Assembly (NCBI RefSeq): GCF_001746295.1
Contig: NZ_MJAH01000009.1
Coordinates: 148,531-212,530, forward strand
DNA: 64,000 nt
Direction of reading: 5' to 3'
Source of the DNA: Streptomyces sp. LUP47B
Lineage (GTDB): Bacteria; Actinomycetota; Actinomycetes; Streptomycetales; Streptomycetaceae
A program made the position numbers and the translations under genes. The notes below the pieces were generated by a model. The model had not been told where the DNA came from, did no database searches, and saw only the letters and a list, made by a program, of their open reading frames with translations. Positions within the stretch are counted from its first letter, which is position 1, and each line of letters starts with the position of its first letter. Of the stretch, positions 7,166 through 15,440 are shown piece after piece.

Positions 7166-8497
7166 ATGTCGATCAACCGCCGCCAGATCAGCAGGCGCAG
7201 CATCCTTGCCGGGGCCACAGCCCTCGGCCTCACGAGCACCCTCGCCGCCTGCGGCGGTTCCGACGACAAGGACTCCGGCGGCAGCAGCGGGCCGGTCAAG
7301 CTGACCTACTGGTCGTGGGCTCCGAACATGGAGAAGGTCGCCGCGATCTGGAACAAGAAGAACCCGGACATCACGGTCACGGTGTCCAAGCAGGCCAGCG
7401 GCGGCGAGATCGTCTCCAAGCTGATCACCGCGAAGAAGGCCGGCAACGCCCCCGACCTCATCCAGGTCGAGTACCAGTCCCTGCCGACCCTGGTCTCCAA
7501 CGACGTCCTGGCCGACATCACCAAGTACGCGGGCAGCACCAAGTCCGAGTTCGCCGAGGGCCTTTGGGGCATGGTCACCCTCGGCACGGACGCGCTCTAC
7601 GCGATCCCGCAGGACGCCGGGCCGCTGATGTTCTACTACCGCGAGGACCTCTTCAAGAAGCACGGACTCAGCGTCCCGAAGACCTGGACGGAGTTCGCCG
7701 AGACCGCCCGCGCCGCCAAGAAGGCGGTCCCGGACGCCTACTTGACCACCTTCTCCTCCAACGACCCCGGTCTGTTCGCGGGCCTCGCCCAGCAGGCCGG
7801 CGGCAAGTGGTGGACCGTCGACTCGGCCGGCAAGTGGACCGTCGGCATCGACGACGCGGGCACCAAGCAGGTCGCCGAGTTCTGGGGCGGCCTGGTGCAG
7901 GAGGGCGTCATCGACAACCAGCCGATGTACACCCCGGCCTGGAACAACGCCCTCAACAAGGGCACCCACCTGGCCTGGGTCTCCGCCGTCTGGGCGCCCG
8001 GTGTGCTGGTCTCCTCCGCCCCCGACACCAAGGGCAAGTGGCGCATGGCCCCGCTGCCGCAGTGGAAGTCCGGCGAGAACGTCACCGGCAGCTGGGGCGG
8101 TTCCTCCACCGGAGTCTCCACCGACTCCAAGCACGCCGAGGCCGCCGCCAAGTTCGCCACCTGGCTGAACACCGACCCGGAGGCGCTGGCCGCCCTGGTC
8201 AAGGAGGTCGCGATCTACCCGGCCGCCACGAAGGGCCAGTCCGGGAACGTCCTCACCACGCCGGAGTTCTTCTCCAACCAGGCGGACTTCTACACGACGG
8301 CCGGCGAGATCGCCGCGACCACCGCCGCCGCGGCCTGGGGCCCCAACGTCAACACGGCCTACACCACCTTCCAGGACGCGTTCGGCAAGGCCACCAAGGC
8401 GAAGAAGGAGTCCCAGTTCGACTCCGCCCTCGCCACCGTGCAGTCGAAGACCTTCGGCGACATGAAGAAGCAGGGCTTCGAGGTGACCGAGGCATGA
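7166..8497 (+). CDS. sugar ABC transporter substrate-binding lipoprotein
   Basis: A 443-residue extracellular binding protein of the maltose/oligosaccharide type. The signal reads MSINRRQISRRSILAGATAL with an arginine-rich N region and the lipobox TLAAC (Cys near residue 31), so the protein is membrane-anchored outside the cell. The start at 7166 is chosen because GGGGAG lies 6 nt upstream; an earlier in-frame ATG at 7160 abuts that site. The mature region has the family feel (VKLTYWSWAPNMEKVAAIWN…). Its stop overlaps the first permease start. The galactanase relic next door suggests galacto-oligosaccharides as ligand, which is inference. Confidence 0.93.
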   Translation: MSINRRQISRRSILAGATALGLTSTLAACGGSDDKDSGGSSGPVKLTYWSWAPNMEKVAAIWNKKNPDITVTVSKQASGGEIVSKLITAKKAGNAPDLIQVEYQSLPTLVSNDVLADITKYAGSTKSEFAEGLWGMVTLGTDALYAIPQDAGPLMFYYREDLFKKHGLSVPKTWTEFAETARAAKKAVPDAYLTTFSSNDPGLFAGLAQQAGGKWWTVDSAGKWTVGIDDAGTKQVAEFWGGLVQEGVIDNQPMYTPAWNNALNKGTHLAWVSAVWAPGVLVSSAPDTKGKWRMAPLPQWKSGENVTGSWGGSSTGVSTDSKHAEAAAKFATWLNTDPEALAALVKEVAIYPAATKGQSGNVLTTPEFFSNQADFYTTAGEIAATTAAAAWGPNVNTAYTTFQDAFGKATKAKKESQFDSALATVQSKTFGDMKKQGFEVTEA

Positions 8498-9495
8498 CCA
8501 GCGCTCCGCTCAAGGGCTCCGACCTCACCGAGGTCGGGCCCTTGGCGGACGGCACCGGCACCGCCCAGTCCGTCCGCCCCAGCCGCCCCCGCCGCCGTGG
8601 TCGCGGTCGCAGCGCACCGTACTGGTTCCTGGTGCCCACCCTGACCCTCTTCGCCGCCTTCACCGTGGTGCCCATCGGGTACGCGATCTGGCTGAGCCTG
8701 CACAAGGTCCAGGTCAAGGGCATCGGCCTCGGCAAGGGCGCCCGCTCACAGGTCTGGAACGGGATCGGCAACTACACCGACGTCCTCAACGACTCCGAGT
8801 TCGGCCACAGCGTCCTGCGCGCCTTCGGCTACGGCCTCATCGTCATCCCGACCATGCTCGGCCTCGCGCTGCTGTTCGCGCTGATGCTGGACACCCCGAA
8901 GGCGCGCAGCGCGCCCTTCGCCCGGCTGATGATCTTCCTGCCCTATGCGGTGCCGGGCATCATCGCCGCCCTGATGTGGGGCTTCCTCTACCTGCCGGAC
9001 GTCAGCCCCTTCTACTACCTGCTCGACAAGTTCGGCCTCCCGCAGCCCGACCTGTTCGACGGCGGCAACCTGTACCTCTCCTTCGCGAACATCGCGGTCT
9101 GGGGCGGCACCGGCTTCAACATGATCGTCATCTACACCGCCCTGCGGGCGATCCCGCCGGACATCTACGAGGCGGCCAGGATCGACGGCGCGTCGAACCT
9201 CGACATCGCCCTGAAGATCAAGATCCCGATCGTGATGCCCTCCCTGGTGCTCACCTTCTTCTTCTCGGTGATCGCCACCCTCCAGGTCTTCACCGAACCG
9301 ATGGCCCTCAAGCCGCTCACCAACGGCCTGCCCAGTTCGTGGAGCCCGCTCATGGCCATCTACGACAAGGCCTTCCTGCAGTCCGACATCTACGGCGCCT
9401 CCGCCACCGCGGTCGTCCTGGCCCTGGCCACGTTCGTCCTCTCCTTCACCCTGCTGCGCATCTCCGACCGCTACACCCGGGAGGACCGGGCATGA
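8494..9495 (+). CDS. sugar ABC transporter permease 1 (MalF-like)
   Basis: A 333-residue integral membrane permease whose ATG overlaps the binding-protein stop (ATGA). After a basic cytoplasmic tail (PSRPRRRGRGRS) come about six membrane segments, beginning with YWFLVPTLTLFAAFTVVPIGYAIWL. The ATPase-contacting EAA loop reads YEAARIDGASNLDIALKIKIP. No ATPase gene is present in the operon, as is normal in Streptomyces where a shared MsiK-type ATPase energises many sugar importers. It partners the next gene as a heterodimeric channel. Confidence 0.93.
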   Translation: MTSAPLKGSDLTEVGPLADGTGTAQSVRPSRPRRRGRGRSAPYWFLVPTLTLFAAFTVVPIGYAIWLSLHKVQVKGIGLGKGARSQVWNGIGNYTDVLNDSEFGHSVLRAFGYGLIVIPTMLGLALLFALMLDTPKARSAPFARLMIFLPYAVPGIIAALMWGFLYLPDVSPFYYLLDKFGLPQPDLFDGGNLYLSFANIAVWGGTGFNMIVIYTALRAIPPDIYEAARIDGASNLDIALKIKIPIVMPSLVLTFFFSVIATLQVFTEPMALKPLTNGLPSSWSPLMAIYDKAFLQSDIYGASATAVVLALATFVLSFTLLRISDRYTREDRA

Positions 9496-10361
9496 CCCCC
9501 CTCACCCTCACCGCCGACGCCACCGGCAAGGTACGCCGCACCGCCTGGGTGCCCACGCTCGTGCTGCTCCTCGGCGCCCTCTACTGCCTGATCCCCATCG
9601 CCTGGGTGGTCATCGCGGCGACCAAGGACCGGTCGGAGCTCTTCTCCACCTTCACCTTCGCCCCCGGCAGCGGCTTCCTCCAGAACCTGAGCGATCTGAC
9701 GGACTACCGCGACGGCATCTTCTGGAGGTGGATGGCCAACTCGGCCTTCTACGCCGGTTTCGGCGCCCTGCTCTCGGCCGCGGTCTCCGCCGCCGGCGGC
9801 TACGCGCTCGGCCGGTTCGCCTTCCGGGGCCGCGAGGCCATCTTCAAGATGATCCTGGCCGGCGTCCTGGTGCCGTCCATCGTGCTCGCCGTACCGCAGT
9901 ACCTGCTGCTGTCGAAGCTGGGCATGGCCGACTCGTACTGGTCGATGCTGCTGCCGTCGATCCTCTCGCCGTACGGCGTCTACCTGGTCCGCATCTACGC
10001 CGCCGCCTCGGTGCCCGCCGAGCTGATGGAGGCGGCCCGCATGGACGGCGCGAGCGAGTGGAGGATCTTCTCGCGGATCGCCGTACCGATGATGATGCCG
10101 GGCCTGATCACGGTGTTCCTCTTCCAGTTCGTCGGCATCTGGAACAACTTCCTGCTGCCGTACGTGATGTTGGCCGACGACGAGAAGTTCCCGATCACCC
10201 TCGGCCTCTACACGCTGCTCGCGCAGGGCGCCTCGCAGCCGGCCCTGTACACCCTGGTCATCACCGGCTGTCTGCTCGCGGTCCTCCCGCTGATCGGGCT
10301 GTTCCTGGTGATCCAGCGGTTCTGGTCCCTGGACCTGCTCAGCGGCTCGGTCAAGGCCTGA
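9492..10361 (+). CDS. sugar ABC transporter permease 2 (MalG-like)
   Basis: A 289-residue permease translationally coupled to the previous one (ATGA overlap at 9492). Six hydrophobic segments begin with TLVLLLGALYCLIPIAWVVIA, and the EAA loop LMEAARMDGASEWRIFSRIAVP is the MalG/CUT1 signature. It forms the second half of the membrane channel for the same substrate. The short C-terminal tail (RFWSLDLLSGSVKA) is typical of the CUT1 family. The transporter operon ends here, and the regulator gene follows after 32 nt, probably co-transcribed. Confidence 0.93.
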   Translation: MTPLTLTADATGKVRRTAWVPTLVLLLGALYCLIPIAWVVIAATKDRSELFSTFTFAPGSGFLQNLSDLTDYRDGIFWRWMANSAFYAGFGALLSAAVSAAGGYALGRFAFRGREAIFKMILAGVLVPSIVLAVPQYLLLSKLGMADSYWSMLLPSILSPYGVYLVRIYAAASVPAELMEAARMDGASEWRIFSRIAVPMMMPGLITVFLFQFVGIWNNFLLPYVMLADDEKFPITLGLYTLLAQGASQPALYTLVITGCLLAVLPLIGLFLVIQRFWSLDLLSGSVKA

Positions 10362-10393
10362 GGCCCCCGGACCCACCTTCACGAACGAGGAAC

Positions 10394-11422
10394 ATGACCA
10401 CCAGCGCGAACGGACGGCGAAGGCCCCCGACCATCCACGACGTGGCCCGGGAGGCGGGCGTCTCGCGGGGTACCGTCTCCCGCTTCCTGAACGGCGGCCA
10501 CTACGTCTCGCCCGCCGCCGGGCGGGCCGTGGAGGCCGCGATCAGGAAGACCGGTTACGTGGTCAACCGGCATGCGCGCAGCCTCAGTACCGGACGGTCG
10601 GACTCGGTGGCGTTCCTGCTGACGGAGCCCCAGGAGAAGTTCTTCGAGGACCCCAACTTCAACGTCCTGCTGCGGGGTTGCACCGAGCGGCTCGCCCAGC
10701 ACGACATCCCGCTGCTGCTGATGCTGGCCGAGAGCGACGACGACCGGCGCCGGCTGACCCGGTACATCACTTCGGGTCACGTCGACGGCGTGCTGCTGCT
10801 CTCCAACCACAGCGGTGACCCGGTCGCCGCCGAACTCCACGACGCGGGCATCCCGTTGGTGGTCTGCGGCAAGCCGATAGGGCTCGGTTCGAAGGTGAGT
10901 TACGTGGCGGCCGCCGACCGCGAGGGCGCGCAGGAGATGGTCCGCCATCTGCTCACGGGGAACCGGCGCCGCGTCGGCATGGTCACCGGGCCGCTGGACA
11001 TGCCGGGCGGCCCCGACCGGCTGGCGGGCTACCGGGACGTGCTCGCCGAGGCGGGGCTGCCCTACGATCCGGCGCTCGTGGTCGAGGGCGACTTCCGGCG
11101 CAGCGGCGGCGAACGGGCGGCCCGCCGTCTGCTGGCCCAGGCCCCCGACATGGACGCCGTCTTCGTCGCCTCCGACCTCATGGCCCTGGGTGTCGTCAAC
11201 GTCCTTCAGCAGGCCGGGCGTTCGGTCCCCGGTGACATCACCGTCGGCGGCTTCGACGACTCACCCGCGGCCACCGCCATCGCCCCCGCCCTCACCACCA
11301 TGCGCCAGCCCTTCGACCGCATCAGCGCCGAGATGGTCCGCATGCTCCTCGCCCAGATCGCCGGCGAGGACACGGCCGGGGTGATCCTCCCGACGGAACT
11401 GGTGGTCCGGGACTCGGCGTAG
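10394..11422 (+). CDS. LacI-family transcriptional regulator
   Basis: A 342-residue repressor. The LacI helix-turn-helix and hinge occupy the N terminus (TIHDVAREAGVSRGTVSRFL, residues 13-32, then NGGHYVSPAAGRAVEAAI). A periplasmic-binding-protein-like effector domain follows, with FVASDLMALGVVNVL and TVGGFDDSPAAT. ATG at 10394 is preceded by GAGGAAC. It sits downstream of the transporter genes it most likely represses through the 16-bp operators at 6935 and 7034. The effector is presumably the imported oligosaccharide or a derivative. Confidence 0.93.
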   Translation: MTTSANGRRRPPTIHDVAREAGVSRGTVSRFLNGGHYVSPAAGRAVEAAIRKTGYVVNRHARSLSTGRSDSVAFLLTEPQEKFFEDPNFNVLLRGCTERLAQHDIPLLLMLAESDDDRRRLTRYITSGHVDGVLLLSNHSGDPVAAELHDAGIPLVVCGKPIGLGSKVSYVAAADREGAQEMVRHLLTGNRRRVGMVTGPLDMPGGPDRLAGYRDVLAEAGLPYDPALVVEGDFRRSGGERAARRLLAQAPDMDAVFVASDLMALGVVNVLQQAGRSVPGDITVGGFDDSPAATAIAPALTTMRQPFDRISAEMVRMLLAQIAGEDTAGVILPTELVVRDSA

Positions 11423-11687
11423 GCGCCCCGCCGGAGGTGCCTGCGATGCCGTGGGTCGCACGCCGGCCTGGTCGTTCCGCACCGCTCCCCGGCCGGCCGC
11501 CGCGTCAACAGGGCGCAGCCACTAGGGACATGCTCCCGCCCGGCCGTGCCCGGTCTCGTGGCGCCTGTCGGCGGGCCGTCCGCGCCGCCGTACGCCCGGG
11601 AACCGGAACTGCGGTCAACGGATGTGAAAGCAGCAGCCGTCCGGTTCGCGTCGAGTCGCAGGGGCCAACCATCCGTATTCTCTGATC

Positions 11688-12500
11688 ATGGCCGCCTCCA
11701 CCGCATATTCACTCATCGCCACCGACCTGGACGGCACGCTGCTGCGCGCCGACGACACCCTCTCCGACCGGTCGCTGGCCGCGCTCGCACGGGTGGCCGC
11801 GGGTGGGGCCCGGCACCTCGTCGTGACGGGACGGCCGGCGCCCAGGGTGCGGCCACTGCTCGACGACCTGGGCAGTAAGGGGCTCGCGGTGTGCGGGCAG
11901 GGCGCGCAGGTGTACGACGCCGGCGCGGACCGGCTGCTGTGGTCCGTGACCCTGGACCAGGAACTGGCCGAGACCGCGCTCGGGAAGATCGAGGCCGAGG
12001 TCGGACAGGTGTACGCGGCCGTCGACCAGGACGGTGTCGACGGGCTCACGCTCATCGAGCCGGGATATCTGATGCCCCATCCGACCCTGCCGGCCGTGCG
12101 GGTCGGCCGGCGCGACGACCTGTGGCGCGAGCCGATCAGCAAGGTGCTGCTGCGCCATCCCTACCTGTCCGATGACGAGTTGGCGGTGACGGCGCGCTCG
12201 GTGGTGGGCTCGCTGGTGACGGTCACCATGTCGGGGCCCGGGACCGTCGAACTCCAGCCATGCGGCATCACCAAGGCGACGGGCCTCGCGCTGGCCGCCG
12301 AACACCTGGGCCTGGGGCCGGAGACGACGATCGCCTTCGGGGACATGCCCAACGACATCCCCATGTTCGACTGGGCGGCCCACGGCGTCGCGATGGCCAA
12401 CGCCCACCCCGAACTCAGGGCGGTGGCCGACGAGGTGACCCTGTCGAACGAGGACGACGGCATCGCCGTCGTCCTCGAAAGACTGTTTCCCGAGGCCTAG
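11688..12500 (+). CDS. HAD-superfamily (Cof-type) phosphatase
   Basis: A 270-residue cytoplasmic phosphatase of the Cof/YidA class. Motif I is ATDLDGTLL with the nucleophile Asp13 and acid/base Asp15; motif II follows (VVTGRP). A lysine loop and motif IV, AFGDMPNDIPMFDWA, supply the Mg ligands near residues 222-232. Members dephosphorylate sugar phosphates or nucleotide-like substrates; the particular substrate cannot be read from sequence. There is no close upstream partner. Its 3' end overlaps the convergent transglycosylase gene by 4 nt. The 265-nt gap upstream (11423-11687) holds no gene I can support. Confidence 0.9.
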   Translation: MAASTAYSLIATDLDGTLLRADDTLSDRSLAALARVAAGGARHLVVTGRPAPRVRPLLDDLGSKGLAVCGQGAQVYDAGADRLLWSVTLDQELAETALGKIEAEVGQVYAAVDQDGVDGLTLIEPGYLMPHPTLPAVRVGRRDDLWREPISKVLLRHPYLSDDELAVTARSVVGSLVTVTMSGPGTVELQPCGITKATGLALAAEHLGLGPETTIAFGDMPNDIPMFDWAAHGVAMANAHPELRAVADEVTLSNEDDGIAVVLERLFPEA

Positions 12501-12979
12501 TAGGCACCGAAGACGTTGTCGATGGACCCGTACCGCTGGGCCGCGTAGTTGCAGGCCGCGGTGATGTTCGCGACCGGGTCGTACGGGTCCCACGAGGTGT
12601 TGGCCACGTGGTAGGCGTTGAAGGTCGGGTCGATCACCTGGAGCAGGCCCTTGGAGGGCGTGCCGGCGACCGCGTTGGAGTCCCAGAGGTTGATGGCGTA
12701 GGGGTTGCCGGAGGACTCACGGATGACGTTGCGGTAGATGCCGTCGTACGAGCCGGGGATCCCGTGCTCCGCCATGACGGCGAGGGAGGCCCGGATCCAG
12801 CCGTCGAGGGTGTTGGAGTACCCGAGCGTGCTCGCGGTCTGCACGGTCGGGGTGGCCGCGGACGCGCTGGTCGCGCCGATGACGGGGAGCGCGAGAACGG
12901 CGACTCCGGTGCCGGCGACGGCGAGCTTGCGGACGAGACGGCTGGTACGGGTGCGTCGGTGCTGAGCGGCAGCAGACAT
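12497..12979 (-). CDS. secreted transglycosylase-like (SLT domain) protein
   Basis: A 160-residue exported cell-wall enzyme. A Sec signal peptide (basic start, hydrophobic VAGTGVAVLALPVIGATSASA) is probably cleaved near residue 42. The rest is one lytic-transglycosylase-like domain: IYRNVIRESSGNPYAINLWD holds the likely catalytic Glu88, followed by GTPSKGLLQVIDPTFNAYH and CNYAAQRYGSI. It should cleave peptidoglycan glycan strands during growth or spore germination. A GAGAGGAACTT ribosome-binding site precedes the ATG at 12979. Expression is under a c-di-AMP riboswitch immediately upstream, as for other Streptomyces wall hydrolases. Confidence 0.92.
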   Translation of the reverse strand: MSAAAQHRRTRTSRLVRKLAVAGTGVAVLALPVIGATSASAATPTVQTASTLGYSNTLDGWIRASLAVMAEHGIPGSYDGIYRNVIRESSGNPYAINLWDSNAVAGTPSKGLLQVIDPTFNAYHVANTSWDPYDPVANITAACNYAAQRYGSIDNVFGAY

Positions 12980-12989
12980 GGCGAAGTTC

Positions 12990-13185
12990 CTCTCCGGCGC
13001 CTGCGAGGTGAGCTGTCGGGTTCGGGCTGGAGTTGCCCGGCCACGCCCACGAAAGGCGTGACTTCACCCCGAGCCGTACCGGTATGTCCGAAGACGCCCG
13101 GTCTGGCGGCTTACCTGGGTCCCCCGCTCCTGCCCTGGTTTCTCGGTGGGTGTACGGGCGGTGGCAGGATTCGGCGTCCGCCCGA
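12990..13185 (-). ncRNA. c-di-AMP (ydaO/yuaA) riboswitch
   Basis: Reading the minus strand, hallmark pieces of the ydaO class occur in order: CGCCGAATCCTGCCAC near 13178-13162, CAGGAGCGGGGGACCC, GGGGTGAAGTCACGCC, GGGCAACTCC, then CCCGAACCCGACAGCTCACC and CGCAGGC ending near 12998. It lies between the promoter region and the transglycosylase start at 12979. In actinobacteria this riboswitch class turns off wall-hydrolase genes when c-di-AMP is high. Boundaries are approximate; the motif match is from memory of the consensus. Confidence 0.85.
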
Positions 13186-13426
13186 CAGGCCGGGAACGTA
13201 TGCGAGAGCACATGTCCGGAACAAGTGGCGAATTCACATGCGATGCCTATTGACCTTGGTCTGAGGCATTTGGGGCACTTGATCCTTTGCGGTCGCCAAG
13301 CTCAACTGGCGCTCTGGCAAAGGCGGATCGACAGATTCCGGATCGGCGCCTGTTCAGGTGCCCGCGTGGGCCAAGTCACAGCCGAGCGCAAGAGGGGTAA
13401 AACGGTCAAGAGCGCCCAACTCGTGG

Positions 13427-15421
13427 TCAACCGGCCGTCCGTGGGATCCGCTTCTCCCACGTCCGGTGGAAGACCACCTCGCCGCCCTCGGTGCAGACGA
13501 CCTCGTTCGAGGTGCGGAAGTCCGTCCCGTCGCAGGTGATCTCCGAGCGGGTCCGCACGGTCGTGTCCCAGGCGAGCTCCGGACGGTGCAGCCGGATCGA
13601 CCACTCCGAGAGGGTGCGGGCGGACAGCGGGTCGTCCTCGCCGATCGTGTACGTCTCCAGCGCGTCCTCGGTGAACTCCAGACCGTCGGGGTACACGCGC
13701 GTGCCGCCGTACCGCGGGTCGACCTCGAGACGCCACTCACCCTTGGCCACGTCACGCACGACCAGGCGCTCGGGGCGCGGCTCGTCGAGCGTCGCCGGGA
13801 AGTTCACCCCGAGAGGTCCGCTCTGCTCCGGCTCCTCGAAGGTGATGTCCGAGTGTGCTTCACGCGCGCGTACCGGCAGTTCGAGGAAGCTCCCCGCCGG
13901 CTCCAGCGTGAATCCCGCCTGCGAACCGGGCTGTGGCCAGATCCACGGCCAGTACGCCGAGGAGACGGCGAGCCGGATGCGGTGGCCGGGCGGGAAGGCG
14001 TGCCCGATGCCGTTCAGTTCGAAGCTCACCTCCTGCGTCGCGCCCGGCTCCCAGGGCACCGCCCGGTCCCGCCCATGGCGTGCCGAGAGGTTCAGCACGC
14101 CCCGTGTCACCAGGGTCGACGACCCGTCCGGGGCGACGTCGCACAGCCGCGCGACGACCTGCCCGCGCGACACCTCCGAGGTCACCCTGAGCCGCACCCG
14201 CGGCCGTCCGAGCACCCATGTCTCCTCACCCACCGCGAACTCGAAGCAGGCCGAACGCGCGTCCTCCTCCCGCTGGTCCGGCGGCAGGTCGGCGTCGTTC
14301 CCGAACGGGAAGAAACGGCCGGCGTCCACGCCCGTGTGCTGCGGGGAGCGGACCAGGACGGCGGGGCCCTGGAGGCCGTACGACACCGTCGTCACGTTCG
14401 GGGAAGGCCACGCCGGCTCGCCGACCCAGCGGCCGGGCAGGGTGTCGTAGACGGTGGCCGGCGGATGGGAGTCGCTCACGTAGGCCCTCAGGAGCGGTTC
14501 CCGCATGACGCCGGTGTCGACGCCCTTGAGGTGCTGGTCCCACCAGCGCAGGGTCTCCTGGAGGAAGCCGATCGCCGGGCCGGGCGGCAGGCCGCGGTCC
14601 GGGTACTGGTGGGACCACGGACCGATGAGCCCCCGCACTCGCTCGGCGGGCAGGTGCTCGACGAGTCTGAGGACCGTGTCGCGGTACGGATCGTGCCAGC
14701 CGCCCACCGCGAGGACGGCCGCGTCGATCGCGCCGTAGTCCTCGCAGACGCTGCCGTGGCGCCAGTAGGCGTCGCGCGTCTGGTGGTCGAGCCAGGTGTG
14801 GATGAACGGGTCGACCTGTTCGAGCCGCCCCAGCCACATGTCCCGCCAGGCGTCGCCCACATGGAGCGGATCCGGCGGCCGGGAGACGAAGGCCAGCATC
14901 GTCGCCGCCCAGGCGTGCATGTCCACCGCGAGGACGGAACCTCCCATGTAGTGCACGTCGTTGTCATAGCGGTCGTCCGTGGAGCAGACCGTGACGACCG
15001 CCTTGAGCGGCTCGGGTGCGAGGGCCGCGATCTGGAGGGAGTTGAAGCCGCCCCAGGAGATGCCGAACATGCCGACCCGGCCGTCGCACCAGGGCTGTGC
15101 GGCCAGCCAGTTGACCACCGCGACCCCGTCGGCGAGCTCGGTCGCGGAGTACTCGTCGCCCGGCACGCCCTCGCTGTTGCCGTGCCCGCGCACGTCGACG
15201 CGGACGGAGGCGTAGCCGTGGCCCGCGTACCAGGGGTGGCGCTGCCAGTCGCGGGGCGCCGTCCAGTCGGTGAGGCGATAGGGCAGGTATTCGAGGATCG
15301 CGGGTACCGGTTCGGGGGTGAGGGGCCGCCACACGCGTGCGTACAGGAGCGTCCCGTCCGGCAGCGGGATGCGGACGTCGTCGTGGACGGTCTCGTAGGG
15401 GAAGGACGTACGGATGTGCAT
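13427..15421 (-). CDS. CocE/NonD-family (S15-type) serine hydrolase
   Basis: A 664-residue alpha/beta hydrolase. The N-terminal catalytic domain contains the nucleophile elbow GISWGG (MFGISWGGFNSLQIAALAP, about residues 118-136), VRGHGNSEG as oxyanion region, and a later Asp/His in the GGWHDPYRDT and WSHQYPDRG stretches. The C-terminal part is the X-Pro dipeptidyl-peptidase jelly-roll domain. Members cleave esters or X-Pro dipeptides. No signal peptide, so intracellular. The peptide transporter gene lies 19 nt upstream on the same strand, which supports a role in peptide or ester use. Exact substrate unknown. Confidence 0.9.
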   Translation of the reverse strand: MHIRTSFPYETVHDDVRIPLPDGTLLYARVWRPLTPEPVPAILEYLPYRLTDWTAPRDWQRHPWYAGHGYASVRVDVRGHGNSEGVPGDEYSATELADGVAVVNWLAAQPWCDGRVGMFGISWGGFNSLQIAALAPEPLKAVVTVCSTDDRYDNDVHYMGGSVLAVDMHAWAATMLAFVSRPPDPLHVGDAWRDMWLGRLEQVDPFIHTWLDHQTRDAYWRHGSVCEDYGAIDAAVLAVGGWHDPYRDTVLRLVEHLPAERVRGLIGPWSHQYPDRGLPPGPAIGFLQETLRWWDQHLKGVDTGVMREPLLRAYVSDSHPPATVYDTLPGRWVGEPAWPSPNVTTVSYGLQGPAVLVRSPQHTGVDAGRFFPFGNDADLPPDQREEDARSACFEFAVGEETWVLGRPRVRLRVTSEVSRGQVVARLCDVAPDGSSTLVTRGVLNLSARHGRDRAVPWEPGATQEVSFELNGIGHAFPPGHRIRLAVSSAYWPWIWPQPGSQAGFTLEPAGSFLELPVRAREAHSDITFEEPEQSGPLGVNFPATLDEPRPERLVVRDVAKGEWRLEVDPRYGGTRVYPDGLEFTEDALETYTIGEDDPLSARTLSEWSIRLHRPELAWDTTVRTRSEITCDGTDFRTSNEVVCTEGGEVVFHRTWEKRIPRTAG

Positions 15422-15440
15422 CGGTGGGGTCCCGTCGGTT

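Noticed and set aside
11421..11442. Short inverted repeat after the LacI gene considered as a terminator
   Set aside because: Only about seven pairs including a wobble; too weak to annotate.
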